From SHLQ01 sp964441145 (GTDB taxonomy: Bacteria; Actinomycetota; Acidimicrobiia; Acidimicrobiales; SHLQ01), in contig CAYTUB010000091.1 in the NCBI GenBank assembly GCA_964441145.1, forward strand, positions 1-11,928: a stretch of DNA of 11,928 nt, read 5' to 3'. Under the pieces are notes generated by a model. The model made no database searches, was not told the origin of the DNA, and saw only the letters and a program-made list of their open reading frames with translations. Positions 6,225 through 11,928 of the stretch are shown here, one piece after another. The translations under genes were made by a program, and so were the position numbers. Each line of letters begins with the position of its first letter. Position 1 is the stretch's first letter.

Positions 6225-6933
6225 CGAAACCCCCTCGATCGTCCGCCCCACCGACGACGCCCTAGCGCGACGCATCGCAGAACAACAGGCCCGACAAAGC
6301 GCGGGTGGTTCGACGCCAGAGAATCCGGGCGGAGTGTCCACTGCGAAGAAGTGGTCCAACCGCGGGCAACGATGGATGCGATCGACCCACGTCTACGTGA
6401 GCATGGTCGCGTTCGTCATCATCGGGTTCTTTGGCATCACCGGGCTACTGCTCAACAACCCCGAGTGGCTCGGCGGAACCGAACGCGTCACGACACCAGT
6501 CGAGGGCAGCCTTCCCGAATCGGTTCGAGACGGCGATGAGGTCGAGTTCTTGTTGGTAAGCGAATTCCTTCGCAGCGAACACGGCATCGGTGGCGAGGTC
6601 ACCAACTTCGACCAGATCGGCAACGAAGCCTCCATCAACTACACCGGCCCAGCGTTCGGGGCGTCGTTTCGCTTCGACGTTGTGACCTTGACCTACACGG
6701 GACAGATAACCGAAGAGGGTTTCGTCAACGCCTTGCGCGACCTGCACACCGGTAGCGACACGAACATCGCGTGGAGCTGGGTCATCGATATTTCTGCTGG
6801 GCTGCTCGTCGTGGTATCGCTCAGCGGTTTGGGTATTCAGCTGCTGATGCGCAAGCGCCGCCAGCGTGCGCTGATTCTTCTGACGCTTGGAACGATCGTG
6901 ACCGTTGCCTTGGGTTGGCTCACGCTGGCCTGA
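6217..6933 (+). CDS. PepSY-associated TM-helix membrane protein
   Basis: The 238-residue membrane protein has a long, charged, probably cytoplasmic N-terminus (1-50). It then has a first TM helix (about 59-80) after R-S-T-H58-V-Y, an extracytoplasmic PepSY-like domain of about 100 residues, the conserved-looking R174-D-L-H177-T-G segment, a second TM helix (188-210), a basic loop M-R-K-R-R-Q-R and a third TM helix (217-236). H58 and H177 are candidate haem ligands at the membrane faces, as proposed for PepSY-TM reductases, but binding is inference. ATG 6217 overlaps the end of the DUF2271 gene by 8 bp, which points to translational coupling. A GTG at 6187 in the same frame would add ten residues with no support. 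The likely role is moving electrons across the membrane to the DUF2271 lipoprotein. Confidence 0.8.
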   Translation: MSSETPSIVRPTDDALARRIAEQQARQSAGGSTPENPGGVSTAKKWSNRGQRWMRSTHVYVSMVAFVIIGFFGITGLLLNNPEWLGGTERVTTPVEGSLPESVRDGDEVEFLLVSEFLRSEHGIGGEVTNFDQIGNEASINYTGPAFGASFRFDVVTLTYTGQITEEGFVNALRDLHTGSDTNIAWSWVIDISAGLLVVVSLSGLGIQLLMRKRRQRALILLTLGTIVTVALGWLTLA

Positions 6934-7777
6934 ACCGATCGGTCGTCTGCACGACTTCTCCGGTGGCGGTGACCAAAAGGCAGTGAGCGTTGTGAGACGC
7001 AACGAGACTGATGGTTTCGGCCGGGTCGAGCACTAACGCAACGGTTGCCAACACGTCGGCCGTCGCAGCCGTCGGGGCGACCACGGTTGCCGATCGAACG
7101 TGATCGACCGGGATGCCCGTTCGTGGATCGAGCACTCGTGAGTAACGCTCGCCGTCGATGGTCCAGTAACGATGCCCGGTTCCGCTGGTGGCGAGTGCCT
7201 CGCTAGTGATGTCGATCGTCGCCAGCGGTGCAACGTTGTCGTAGGGACGGGCTGGGTCTTGGATCCCCACGGCAACCGAACCTTCGCCCCGATGCACGAG
7301 GTCACCGCCGAGGCTGAGCCACCCGCTGCTCGGAGCCTGATCGCTAGCGAACGCCGCGGCGAGACCTCGATCAGCAATCCAGCCCTTCGCGAGCGCATTG
7401 AAGTCGAGGTGTGCATGACCCGATGGGTCGAGCATGGTGACCGCTTCAGCGAGAGCGTTTGTGCTGGGCACCCGGTCGCTCTCGGCCGCCTCGGCCCAAA
7501 CGCCGACCAGTGGTTGCAGCGCATGGTGAAACACCCCGCCGGTGCGCTGATGCCACAGGAGAGCGATCTGCCAGACCTCGTTGAGCTCGACCGAAGCGGT
7601 TTCACCCAGACGGCGGAGAGCGTGAAGCTCGCTCGCTTCGTCGAAGAGGGTGAAGATCATCTCCAGCCGTTCGACTTCTGCGAGCACCGCCAATTCAGCC
7701 GTGTCGATGGCTTCGACCGAAGCGGCGCGCACCTCTACTTCGCAGCGAGTCCCAAGCAACGGATCACGAACACGCAC
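6920..7777 (-). CDS. apbE: FAD:protein FMN transferase (ApbE family)
   Basis: The 285-residue protein carries the ApbE signatures: the first strand L-L-G-T-R-C-E-V (7-14), D125-F-N-A-L-A-K130-G-W-I-A-D-R137, S155-L-G-G-D-L160, the A196-T-S-G-T-G-H-R segment, R214-V-L-D-P-R-T-G-I-P-V224 and A240-D-V-L-A-T for Mg-linked FAD contacts. Such enzymes transfer FMN from FAD to a Thr or Ser of a target protein. Many relatives are exported or lipoproteins. This one starts within a few residues of its first conserved strand and has no signal peptide, so it should be cytosolic. The start is GTG 7777, with TAGTCT nine bases upstream and an in-frame TAG there that blocks any longer form. Its end overlaps the PepSY gene by 14 bp, tail to tail. 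The natural target is the DUF2271 protein next door. Confidence 0.92.
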   Translation of the reverse strand: MRVRDPLLGTRCEVEVRAASVEAIDTAELAVLAEVERLEMIFTLFDEASELHALRRLGETASVELNEVWQIALLWHQRTGGVFHHALQPLVGVWAEAAESDRVPSTNALAEAVTMLDPSGHAHLDFNALAKGWIADRGLAAAFASDQAPSSGWLSLGGDLVHRGEGSVAVGIQDPARPYDNVAPLATIDITSEALATSGTGHRYWTIDGERYSRVLDPRTGIPVDHVRSATVVAPTAATADVLATVALVLDPAETISLVASHNAHCLLVTATGEVVQTTDRFRPA

Positions 7778-7786
7778 AGTTTGATG

Positions 7787-7792
7787 AGACTA
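7787..7792 (-). promoter_or_regulatory. -10-like hexamer TAGTCT for apbE
   Basis: On the minus strand TAGTCT ends nine bases before the GTG at 7777, leaving room for only a two- or three-base leader. The TAG in it is in frame with the gene, which fixes the start. Confidence 0.4.
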
Positions 7793-7840
7793 CCTCTCTC
7801 CAGGTCGCGACTCTTTGAGATCAAGGATCATCCCCGCGCG

Positions 7841-7869
7841 TTGGCCGAGGTCCGGACTGGCTCTAGCCT
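7841..7869 (+). promoter_or_regulatory. tRNA-Ser promoter
   Basis: TTGGCC at 7841-7846 and TAGCCT at 7864-7869 are separated by 17 bases. The -10 hexamer ends seven bases before the first base of the tRNA, so transcription should begin at or very near the mature 5' end with little or no leader to remove. Confidence 0.6.
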
Positions 7870-7876
7870 TGCCTGC

Positions 7877-7966
7877 GGAAGGTTGCCAGAGCGGACGAAT
7901 GGGGCGGCCTCGAAAGCCGTTGTAGCCTCCGGGTTACCGAGGGTTCGAATCCCTCACCTTCCGCCA
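7877..7966 (+). tRNA. tRNA-Ser(CGA)
   Basis: The 90-base gene folds as a class II tRNA. The acceptor stem pairs GGAAGGT (7877-7883) with ACCTTCC (7956-7962), followed by the G73 discriminator and an encoded CCA (7964-7966). The anticodon loop CTCGAAA contains CGA at 7911-7913, read as serine for UCG codons. A long variable arm built around AGCCTCCGGGTTACC is typical of serine tRNAs, and the T arm contains GGGTTCGAATCCC. It stands alone, with its own promoter and terminator, between apbE and the secreted glycosidase gene. Confidence 0.95.
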
Positions 7967-7973
7967 ATTCTGC

Positions 7974-7999
7974 CGAGGCCGCCTTTCGAGGCGGCCTCG
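7974..7999 (+). terminator. Terminator hairpin after tRNA-Ser
   Basis: CGAGGCCGCC (7974-7983) and GGCGGCCTCG (7990-7999) form a perfect 10-bp GC-rich stem with a TTTCGA loop, starting eight bases after the CCA end. Only weak T content follows (GTCTGCGTTCT), as is common in high-GC actinobacteria. The 3' arm repeats the ten bases at 7903-7912 inside the tRNA anticodon arm. Confidence 0.75.
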
Positions 8000-8063
8000 T
8001 CTGCGTTCTAAGCGAGCTGTGGTGAGCGGAACGCGCGGGTCGCGCTGCTAATTGCTTTCGATG

Positions 8064-8069
8064 TACTGT
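8064..8069 (+). promoter_or_regulatory. Leaderless-type -10 hexamer TACTGT for the secreted glycosidase
   Basis: TACTGT ends six bases before GTG 8076, with no Shine-Dalgarno and no good -35. It matches the spacing seen before 2361 and 3457. Confidence 0.5.
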
Positions 8070-8075
8070 TGAAGT

Positions 8076-9827
8076 GTGACTAAGGGTGGAAAAGTTCCCG
8101 CTGTATCCGTTGTTCTAGTGGTAATCGCAGCGCTGCTCGGGATTGCGCCAGCTGTGGCGCAAACGCGTACGTCCGACCACATTGCCCCAACGGCCAACAC
8201 GTCAATTCCGGTGTACGACACGGCGTGGCACATGTTCTCGCGCGCAACCACCGAGCAGGCTGACGAGTACTTTGCCGAGTTGTCTAGCCGAGGCTTCACG
8301 GGCGCCTGGGCCATGGTGCTCGGCCATGCGCCGACCACCTACAACCACACCTACAACGGTGGTGGGCTCATCGGTGAGTACACCGACGAAGGCGAGATCG
8401 AACTGAGCGACGGGTACATCGATCACGTCAACGAGATCATGGACCGCGCCCACGACCACGGCATGCAGATGGGTCTCGTGGTCATTTGGCAGAACCTCTA
8501 CCTGCCCGGTGGTCAGTCAGATTCGCACGTCCCGGCAAGTGATCTCGTGCGCGGGAGACTCACGACCGACAACGCTGCCGCATACGGCCGACACATGGTG
8601 GATGCCTTCGGCTCGCATCCAGCACTGAACTCGTGGGTGTTCGGCGGTGACGCGGGCAGCAACAACACCGCGGCGAACATCGAAGTGTGGGAAATCATGG
8701 CCGACGCGATTCGAGGCCAGGGATCGACCACCGACATAGGCATCCACCTGCCGCCCTTCCAGTTTGATTCGCTGCTCTATCAAGACGTTGACTTCCTCGA
8801 TTTCGCGGCACCCGAGATCGGCCACAACAAGACACCTGCGCAAGGCCAATTCGAGATGGAAGAAGCAGTCGCGGCCTACGACATTCCGGTGTGGATGGGC
8901 GAAGCCCGCTACTTCAATAGCGACTTCGCGTGGGTGAACCCCGAGAATCGAAACCCGGGTCTCGAGGAGATGGTTGAAGACGCAGTCGCCTCCAAGAATG
9001 CTGGGGTCCAGGGCTACCTCTACGGCGATGCTGGACGTTTCACGTGGTGCAACGTCTTTGGAGATTCGACCCCGTGCGACCGAGACAACATCGCGGACTC
9101 CTTCGGAGAGGCCGAAGACGCCGTGATAGCAATCTTCGCCTCCGACGAACCTGCACCGGCAACAACGACGACAACGATTGCCCCCACGACAACGACCACC
9201 ACCACGACCACCGTTCCTCCCGCCGCCCCGACGCCGGTAGTTACCCACGAGTGCGATGGCGCCCGCGCCACCATCGTGGGCACCGCCGGCGACGATGTCC
9301 TTCGTGGCACATCGGGCGACGATGTGATCGTTGCGTTGGCCGGCGACGACGTCGTCCACGGAGGCGGCGGCAATGACATCATCTGCGGGAACGGTGGGAA
9401 CGACACCTTGTCCGGAGGTCTCGGGTTCGACATCATCCACGGCGGCGCCGGTGGCGATCGTTTGTACGCGAACGATGAGGACGAGCGAATCGACACCGAT
9501 GGCGCGGAACTGTACGGCGGAGCTGGCAGAGACCTACTCCTTGGCTCCAACCTGGCCGACGTGCTGAAGGGCCAACGTGGGCGTGACGAACTTCGCGGCT
9601 ATTCCGGGAAAGACGTTCTGCGGGGCGGCAAAGGTGACGACCATCTTGTCGGCGGCAACGGCGCTGACGATATCGATGGCGGCAAGGGTGCCGACGATAG
9701 CCGCGGCGCGAAAGGCGCCGATCACATCACCGCAGCGTCGGGCGACTCCATCCGAGGTGGCGCTGGCAACGACGTGTGCGTCGATCAACACCTCGCGGTT
9801 TCGGTCGCGTCATGTGAGTCCAGCTGA
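8076..9827 (+). CDS. Secreted DUF4038/GH140-like glycosidase with RTX-type Ca-binding repeats
   Basis: The 583-residue protein has a Sec signal (hydrophobic 8-26, likely cleavage after A28 in AVA-Q). Residues about 43-352 resemble the DUF4038/apiosidase-like (GH140) TIM barrel: PVYDTAWHMFSRATTEQADE (45-64), G73-F-T-G-A-W, a H-D-H-G-M-Q-M-G-L helix-strand (126-134), NAAAYGRHMVDAF (166-178), W187-V-F-G-G-D192 and V272-W-M-G-E276-A-R-Y. D192 and E276 sit where the family places its acid/base and nucleophile, which makes them candidate catalytic residues. A Thr/Pro linker (about 362-387) joins a C-terminal region (about 400-570) of GGxGxDxL-type repeats that bind calcium, followed by a Cys pair C568/C580. 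It probably acts outside the cell on plant or algal polysaccharide side chains. The substrate is not shown, and the GH140 call is by motif recall. Confidence 0.8.
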   Translation: MTKGGKVPAVSVVLVVIAALLGIAPAVAQTRTSDHIAPTANTSIPVYDTAWHMFSRATTEQADEYFAELSSRGFTGAWAMVLGHAPTTYNHTYNGGGLIGEYTDEGEIELSDGYIDHVNEIMDRAHDHGMQMGLVVIWQNLYLPGGQSDSHVPASDLVRGRLTTDNAAAYGRHMVDAFGSHPALNSWVFGGDAGSNNTAANIEVWEIMADAIRGQGSTTDIGIHLPPFQFDSLLYQDVDFLDFAAPEIGHNKTPAQGQFEMEEAVAAYDIPVWMGEARYFNSDFAWVNPENRNPGLEEMVEDAVASKNAGVQGYLYGDAGRFTWCNVFGDSTPCDRDNIADSFGEAEDAVIAIFASDEPAPATTTTTIAPTTTTTTTTTVPPAAPTPVVTHECDGARATIVGTAGDDVLRGTSGDDVIVALAGDDVVHGGGGNDIICGNGGNDTLSGGLGFDIIHGGAGGDRLYANDEDERIDTDGAELYGGAGRDLLLGSNLADVLKGQRGRDELRGYSGKDVLRGGKGDDHLVGGNGADDIDGGKGADDSRGAKGADHITAASGDSIRGGAGNDVCVDQHLAVSVASCESS

Positions 9828-9865
9828 CGACCCTCCGGTGTCCGAACTGATGCAAGACTGCAGTC

Positions 9866-10117
9866 GTGAGTGCGCCGTTCCTTCAGTCGATCATCTTTAC
9901 CGAGCCTGAGGAGCCCGACGAAGCATCGATCGAAGACGCTGGTGACGACGACGATTCATCGAGCGAGTTTTCCAAAGATGACTTCCTGCGTGGTATCACG
10001 ACAAGCTCGCCGAGGATCCACCGAGCGAAGACGATGGTGACGCACCCGCGGAAGCCGAAGAGGAAGAGAGCGGCTACCCCTTTGACCTCGCCGTGGTGCA
10101 AACCGTCGACCGCCTGA
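9866..10117 (+). other. N-terminal frame of the AAA ATPase gene, upstream of a frame change
   Basis: From GTG 9866 this frame encodes MSAPFLQSIIFTEPEEPDEA and a very acidic stretch (DDDDSSSEFSKDDF). The M-S-x-P-F-L-x-S-I/V opening is what is usually found at the start of small actinobacterial AAA ATPases of the kind encoded just downstream. After about residue 41 it becomes basic (H-P-R-K-P-K-R-K-R) and unlike a continuation, and it stops at 10117, already past the start of the ATPase frame. In the -1 frame the same DNA reads WYHDKLAEDPPSEDDGDAPA, then an acidic run and Y-P-F-D-L leading straight into the ATPase. The intact gene therefore probably ran from 9866 to 10734 with one frame change between about 9985 and 10084. 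An AAGACT hexamer six bases upstream and a GACTGCAGTC palindrome precede the GTG. Confidence 0.6.
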
Positions 10118-10734
10118 AATTCGGACCGGTCACCGTGATCGCGGGGGACAACGGCTCGGGGAAATCGACGCTCATCGAAGCGATCGCGGTTGCCGCTGGA
10201 TTCAACGCCGAGGGCGGCAGCAAGAACCTGATGTTTCGCACCCACGACACCCACAGCGCCCTCGCCGACCACCTGTCGCTGCGATGGAAGGCGCGCCCGA
10301 AATGGGGCTGGTTCCTACGCGCCGAAACGTTCTACGGGATGGCAACACACATCTCACTCGACGACGACCCCGCGACCGGGCTGGCCGCTATCTTCCCTGA
10401 CCTGCACAACGCCAGCCACGGCGAGACGTTTCTGGCTCTTGCGCACAGCCGATTCACCGGCAAGGGCCTCTACATCTTCGATGAGCCGGAAGCGGCGCTA
10501 TCGATTCAGGGCCAAATGCAGCTGGCAGCGATCATGGCCGCGTCGCTCAAGAAAGGGTCGCAGTTCATCGTCTCGACGCACTCGCCGTTCCTGATGGGTT
10601 TCCCCGATGCCGCGGTCTATGAAGCACACGGCGAGCGCGGCATCGAGGAGTCGTCCTTCGATGACCTCACATCCACCGCACTGTGGCGCCGCTTCCTGGA
10701 CGATCCAACCGCGCTATACGACGGTCTCGAATAG
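10093..10734 (+). CDS. Small ABC-type AAA ATPase (AAA_21/AAA_23-like), N-terminus in another frame
   Basis: The open frame gives 213 residues with a complete ATPase core. Walker A is G18-D-N-G-S-G-K24-S-T, the Q-loop region is near 45-50, the signature-like S108-H-G-E111 follows, Walker B is L126-Y-I-F-D130-E131-P-E-A-A-L, and the H-loop is S161-T-H163-S-P. This set, with G-F-N-A-E-G-G-S-K-N after Walker A, matches the stand-alone ABC-type AAA ATPases common in actinobacteria, whose cellular role is largely unknown. The usual family start includes a YPF-x-L strand before the first residue here. GTG 10093 or 10096 are the only starts in frame, because a TGA lies at about 9980 and no other start codon follows it. 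The protein as annotated would lack part of its first strand, so frameshift mutation, sequence error or recoding are the options. It is convergent with the GNAT gene, 17 bases apart. Confidence 0.78.
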   Translation: MVQTVDRLKFGPVTVIAGDNGSGKSTLIEAIAVAAGFNAEGGSKNLMFRTHDTHSALADHLSLRWKARPKWGWFLRAETFYGMATHISLDDDPATGLAAIFPDLHNASHGETFLALAHSRFTGKGLYIFDEPEAALSIQGQMQLAAIMAASLKKGSQFIVSTHSPFLMGFPDAAVYEAHGERGIEESSFDDLTSTALWRRFLDDPTALYDGLE

Positions 10735-10751
10735 GCCCTGCATCGACCTCG

Positions 10752-11348
10752 TCAGCCTGGCCTGCGAACTGCATGCAGGTCGCACGGTCCGTAGTCGGGG
10801 TCGTCGAACGATCCGACCAGACTGAGGCCAGCCTTCACCAGTGCCCCACAGCTCGCTGGGTTCTCGCGCACAGGCGATGCCCCGACTTGGGTCCAGTCCG
10901 GGTGCTGGCCAAACACAATCTCGTCGATGAAGCTGCGGATCATCGACGAGCCCAAACCCTTACCCCGACTAGCCGGGTCGCCGAGGAGATAATCAATCCC
11001 CGCGCCACCGGGATCGAACCCGAGCTCGAGCCACGCCTTGACTTCGTCGTGGTCGTCGTAGTCATCGACTGCGTAACACTGGATCCAGCCAGCGGGCTCG
11101 CCGTCTGCCATCGAGAGATACACCTCGACGTGGTGCCAATCGAAATCGGCTTCGGCAACGTCATAGCTGAAATCGGGGTAGTCGCCCGCCAAGGTGGCAC
11201 GAATCTCGGGAGACCCGTACTGGCCGACCACACCAGGCCACGACACATCGTCGCCCTCCCAGAAACGCACCACGCCCGGGTCGTTCAGCCACGTGTGCAG
11301 CAGCGGCAAATCGCTATCGACCAACCTTCGAAACGTCCACGCGACCAC
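10752..11348 (-). CDS. GNAT-family acetyltransferase, AAC(6')-like
   Basis: The 198-residue protein has the single-domain GNAT layout closest to the aminoglycoside 6'-N-acetyltransferase Ib group. It opens with F-R-R-L...D-L-P-L-L-H-T-W-L-N (6-22), then F29-W-E-G-D-D. G117-I-D119-Y-L-L corresponds to the G-I-D-x-x-L element of AAC(6')-Ib that lies at the active site. The acetyl-CoA pyrophosphate loop R128-G-K-G-L-G133 follows, then N163-P-A-S-C-G-A-L-V-K-A-G in the last helix. Length and order fit the family. Chromosomal relatives often acetylate other amines, so resistance should not be assumed. There is no signal peptide. The start is GTG 11348, six bases after TAGCGT and without a Shine-Dalgarno. 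It is transcribed away from the gene at 11475. Confidence 0.85.
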   Translation of the reverse strand: MVAWTFRRLVDSDLPLLHTWLNDPGVVRFWEGDDVSWPGVVGQYGSPEIRATLAGDYPDFSYDVAEADFDWHHVEVYLSMADGEPAGWIQCYAVDDYDDHDEVKAWLELGFDPGGAGIDYLLGDPASRGKGLGSSMIRSFIDEIVFGQHPDWTQVGASPVRENPASCGALVKAGLSLVGSFDDPDYGPCDLHAVRRPG

Positions 11349-11354
11349 CTCGTC

Positions 11355-11360
11355 ACGCTA
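11355..11360 (-). promoter_or_regulatory. Leaderless-type -10 hexamer TAGCGT for the GNAT gene
   Basis: On the minus strand TAGCGT ends six bases before the GTG at 11348, the same sequence and spacing as the promoter at 3445-3450. A small palindrome ACTTC-C-GAAGT (11380-11390) lies about 20 bases further upstream. Confidence 0.5.
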
Positions 11361-11411
11361 GCTCTCGGAATGGAGATGGACTTCCGAAGTTGGGTCGCGC
11401 GACGGTGTCGC

Positions 11412-11430
11412 GGTGTATCTTCGATACACC
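11412..11430. promoter_or_regulatory. Operator-like palindrome in the divergent promoter region
   Basis: GGTGTATC (11412-11419) and GATACACC (11423-11430) are perfect 8-bp inverted repeats around TTC. The site lies between the two divergent genes. It overlaps a possible -35, TTCGAT (11420-11425), which is 17 bases from TATCGG (11443-11448) for the plus-strand gene. Size and symmetry suit a dimeric repressor of the PadR, TetR or GntR type, but the regulator is not in the window. Confidence 0.5.
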
Positions 11431-11474
11431 TTGGCGTCGCACTATCGGCTGCCGGGCGAAGAAAGGTATGCATC

Positions 11475-11928
11475 ATGGAACCGTGGGAAGAACTAACCCG
11501 TCAGCTTCGAGCAACGCTGGCCGCGACACCGCCAACGGGGGCACCAGAGGTTGATGGCGAAACGAGCTTCGCTGTCGGAGCGACCAGCGTCGACATCCTC
11601 GTGGAGTCGTCGGGGTCATCGGCCGAGGACCAAACCGCAGGTTTGGCCGCGATCTGCGACCAGTTGCATGCCCGTCGAGCGCAAGGCAACGACCAAGTGC
11701 TGGGCTGCCTACTCATCGACGGCGAGCCGCTCGCATCGGCCTACGCCAGCGGGCTGAACGGCATGCAAACGAACGGCCAGTTCACCCCGGTCATTCCCCT
11801 TGCCCGTGAGCGAGCCCACGCCCTCATCGAGACCGATGCCAGCCTGTTCGAACTCGTCGACAAGTCAACGGCACTCATCGAGATTGCCTCCTCGCGTGAT
11901 CCCATAACCGACGACGTCGCCGCCACGG
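11475..11928 (+). CDS. Hypothetical protein, 5' part
   Basis: The frame is open from ATG 11475 to the right edge, giving 151 residues. I do not recognise the family. The N-terminus is helical (E-P-W-E-E-L-T-R-Q-L-R-A-T-L), followed by a Gly/Ser/Pro-rich segment and short strands such as S38-V-D-I-L-V-E. A helix D-Q-T-A-G-L-A-A-I-C-D-Q-L-H-A-R comes next, then VLGCLLIDGEPLAS. There is no signal peptide or membrane segment in the part seen. A Shine-Dalgarno GAAAGG (11461-11466) lies eight bases before the ATG, so unlike its divergent neighbour it should be translated from a normal leader of about 20 bases. The operator-like palindrome at 11412-11430 is placed to control it. Confidence 0.7.
   Translation, partial: MEPWEELTRQLRATLAATPPTGAPEVDGETSFAVGATSVDILVESSGSSAEDQTAGLAAICDQLHARRAQGNDQVLGCLLIDGEPLASAYASGLNGMQTNGQFTPVIPLARERAHALIETDASLFELVDKSTALIEIASSRDPITDDVAAT

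Noticed and set aside
7877..7966. tRNA as an integration site for a mobile element
   Set aside because: No integrase gene and no second copy of the tRNA 3' end is visible. The repeated ten bases near 7990 belong to the terminator stem and do not match the tRNA 3' end.
7172..8011. Long plus-strand open frame across apbE and the tRNA
   Set aside because: It is antisense to the clear ApbE motifs and runs through the tRNA-Ser, so it is a high-GC shadow frame.
8517..9440. Long minus-strand open frame antisense to the glycosidase
   Set aside because: The translation is Gly/Arg/Cys-rich low-complexity sequence mirroring the Thr linker and RTX repeats. The plus strand has a signal peptide and domain motifs.

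Overview
The window looks like chromosomal DNA of a high-GC actinobacterium, probably from the Acidimicrobiia or a related marine or soil lineage. That placement is an inference from four things: a PPOX-type F420-dependent oxidoreductase, GTG starts at several genes, many genes with no Shine-Dalgarno but a TAnnnT hexamer about 6-9 bases before the start codon (leaderless transcription), and threonine-rich linkers in two exported proteins. I see no phage, integrase, IS element or CRISPR array.

Layout, left to right. (1) 1-449, minus: 5' part of a gene for a glycine-rich-domain-protein-like (DUF1399-like) protein that runs off the left edge. (2) 450-1041: a small gene graveyard holding the 3' end of a DUF1330-like gene and an NTF2/SnoaL-like gene with an internal deletion. 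(3) 1038-2285, minus: an unusual lipobox-bearing polytopic membrane protein, divergent from a PPOX/F420 enzyme at 2361-2780. (4) A strong hairpin at 2794-2842, then a coiled-coil membrane-anchored protein (2869-3339, minus) whose coiled coil is built from DNA tandem repeats. (5) 3457-4377 EamA/DMT transporter, then 4443-5435, a soluble protein I do not recognise. (6) 5511-7777: a DUF2271 Tat lipoprotein and a PepSY-type membrane protein that overlap by 8 bp, facing an ApbE-type FAD:protein FMN transferase. (7) 7877-7966 tRNA-Ser(CGA) with its own promoter and a terminator hairpin. (8) 8076-9827 secreted DUF4038/GH140-like glycosidase with a Thr linker and RTX-type repeats. (9) 9866-10734 a small ABC-type AAA ATPase whose N-terminal segment lies in another frame. 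(10) 10752-11348, minus: an AAC(6')-like GNAT acetyltransferase, divergent from an unknown gene (11475 to the right edge) across an intergenic region with a perfect operator-like palindrome.

Most neighbours look like independent single-gene units. The clearest functional unit is 5511-7777. Families of this kind (DUF2271, PepSY-TM, ApbE) recur together in extracytosolic flavin-based electron transfer. Here the ApbE has no export signal while the candidate flavin acceptor has a twin-arginine signal, which suggests FMN is attached in the cytoplasm before Tat export. This is the best candidate for a not fully described system in the window. The second theme is regulatory: a repeated leaderless promoter layout that helps fix the start codons of several genes.
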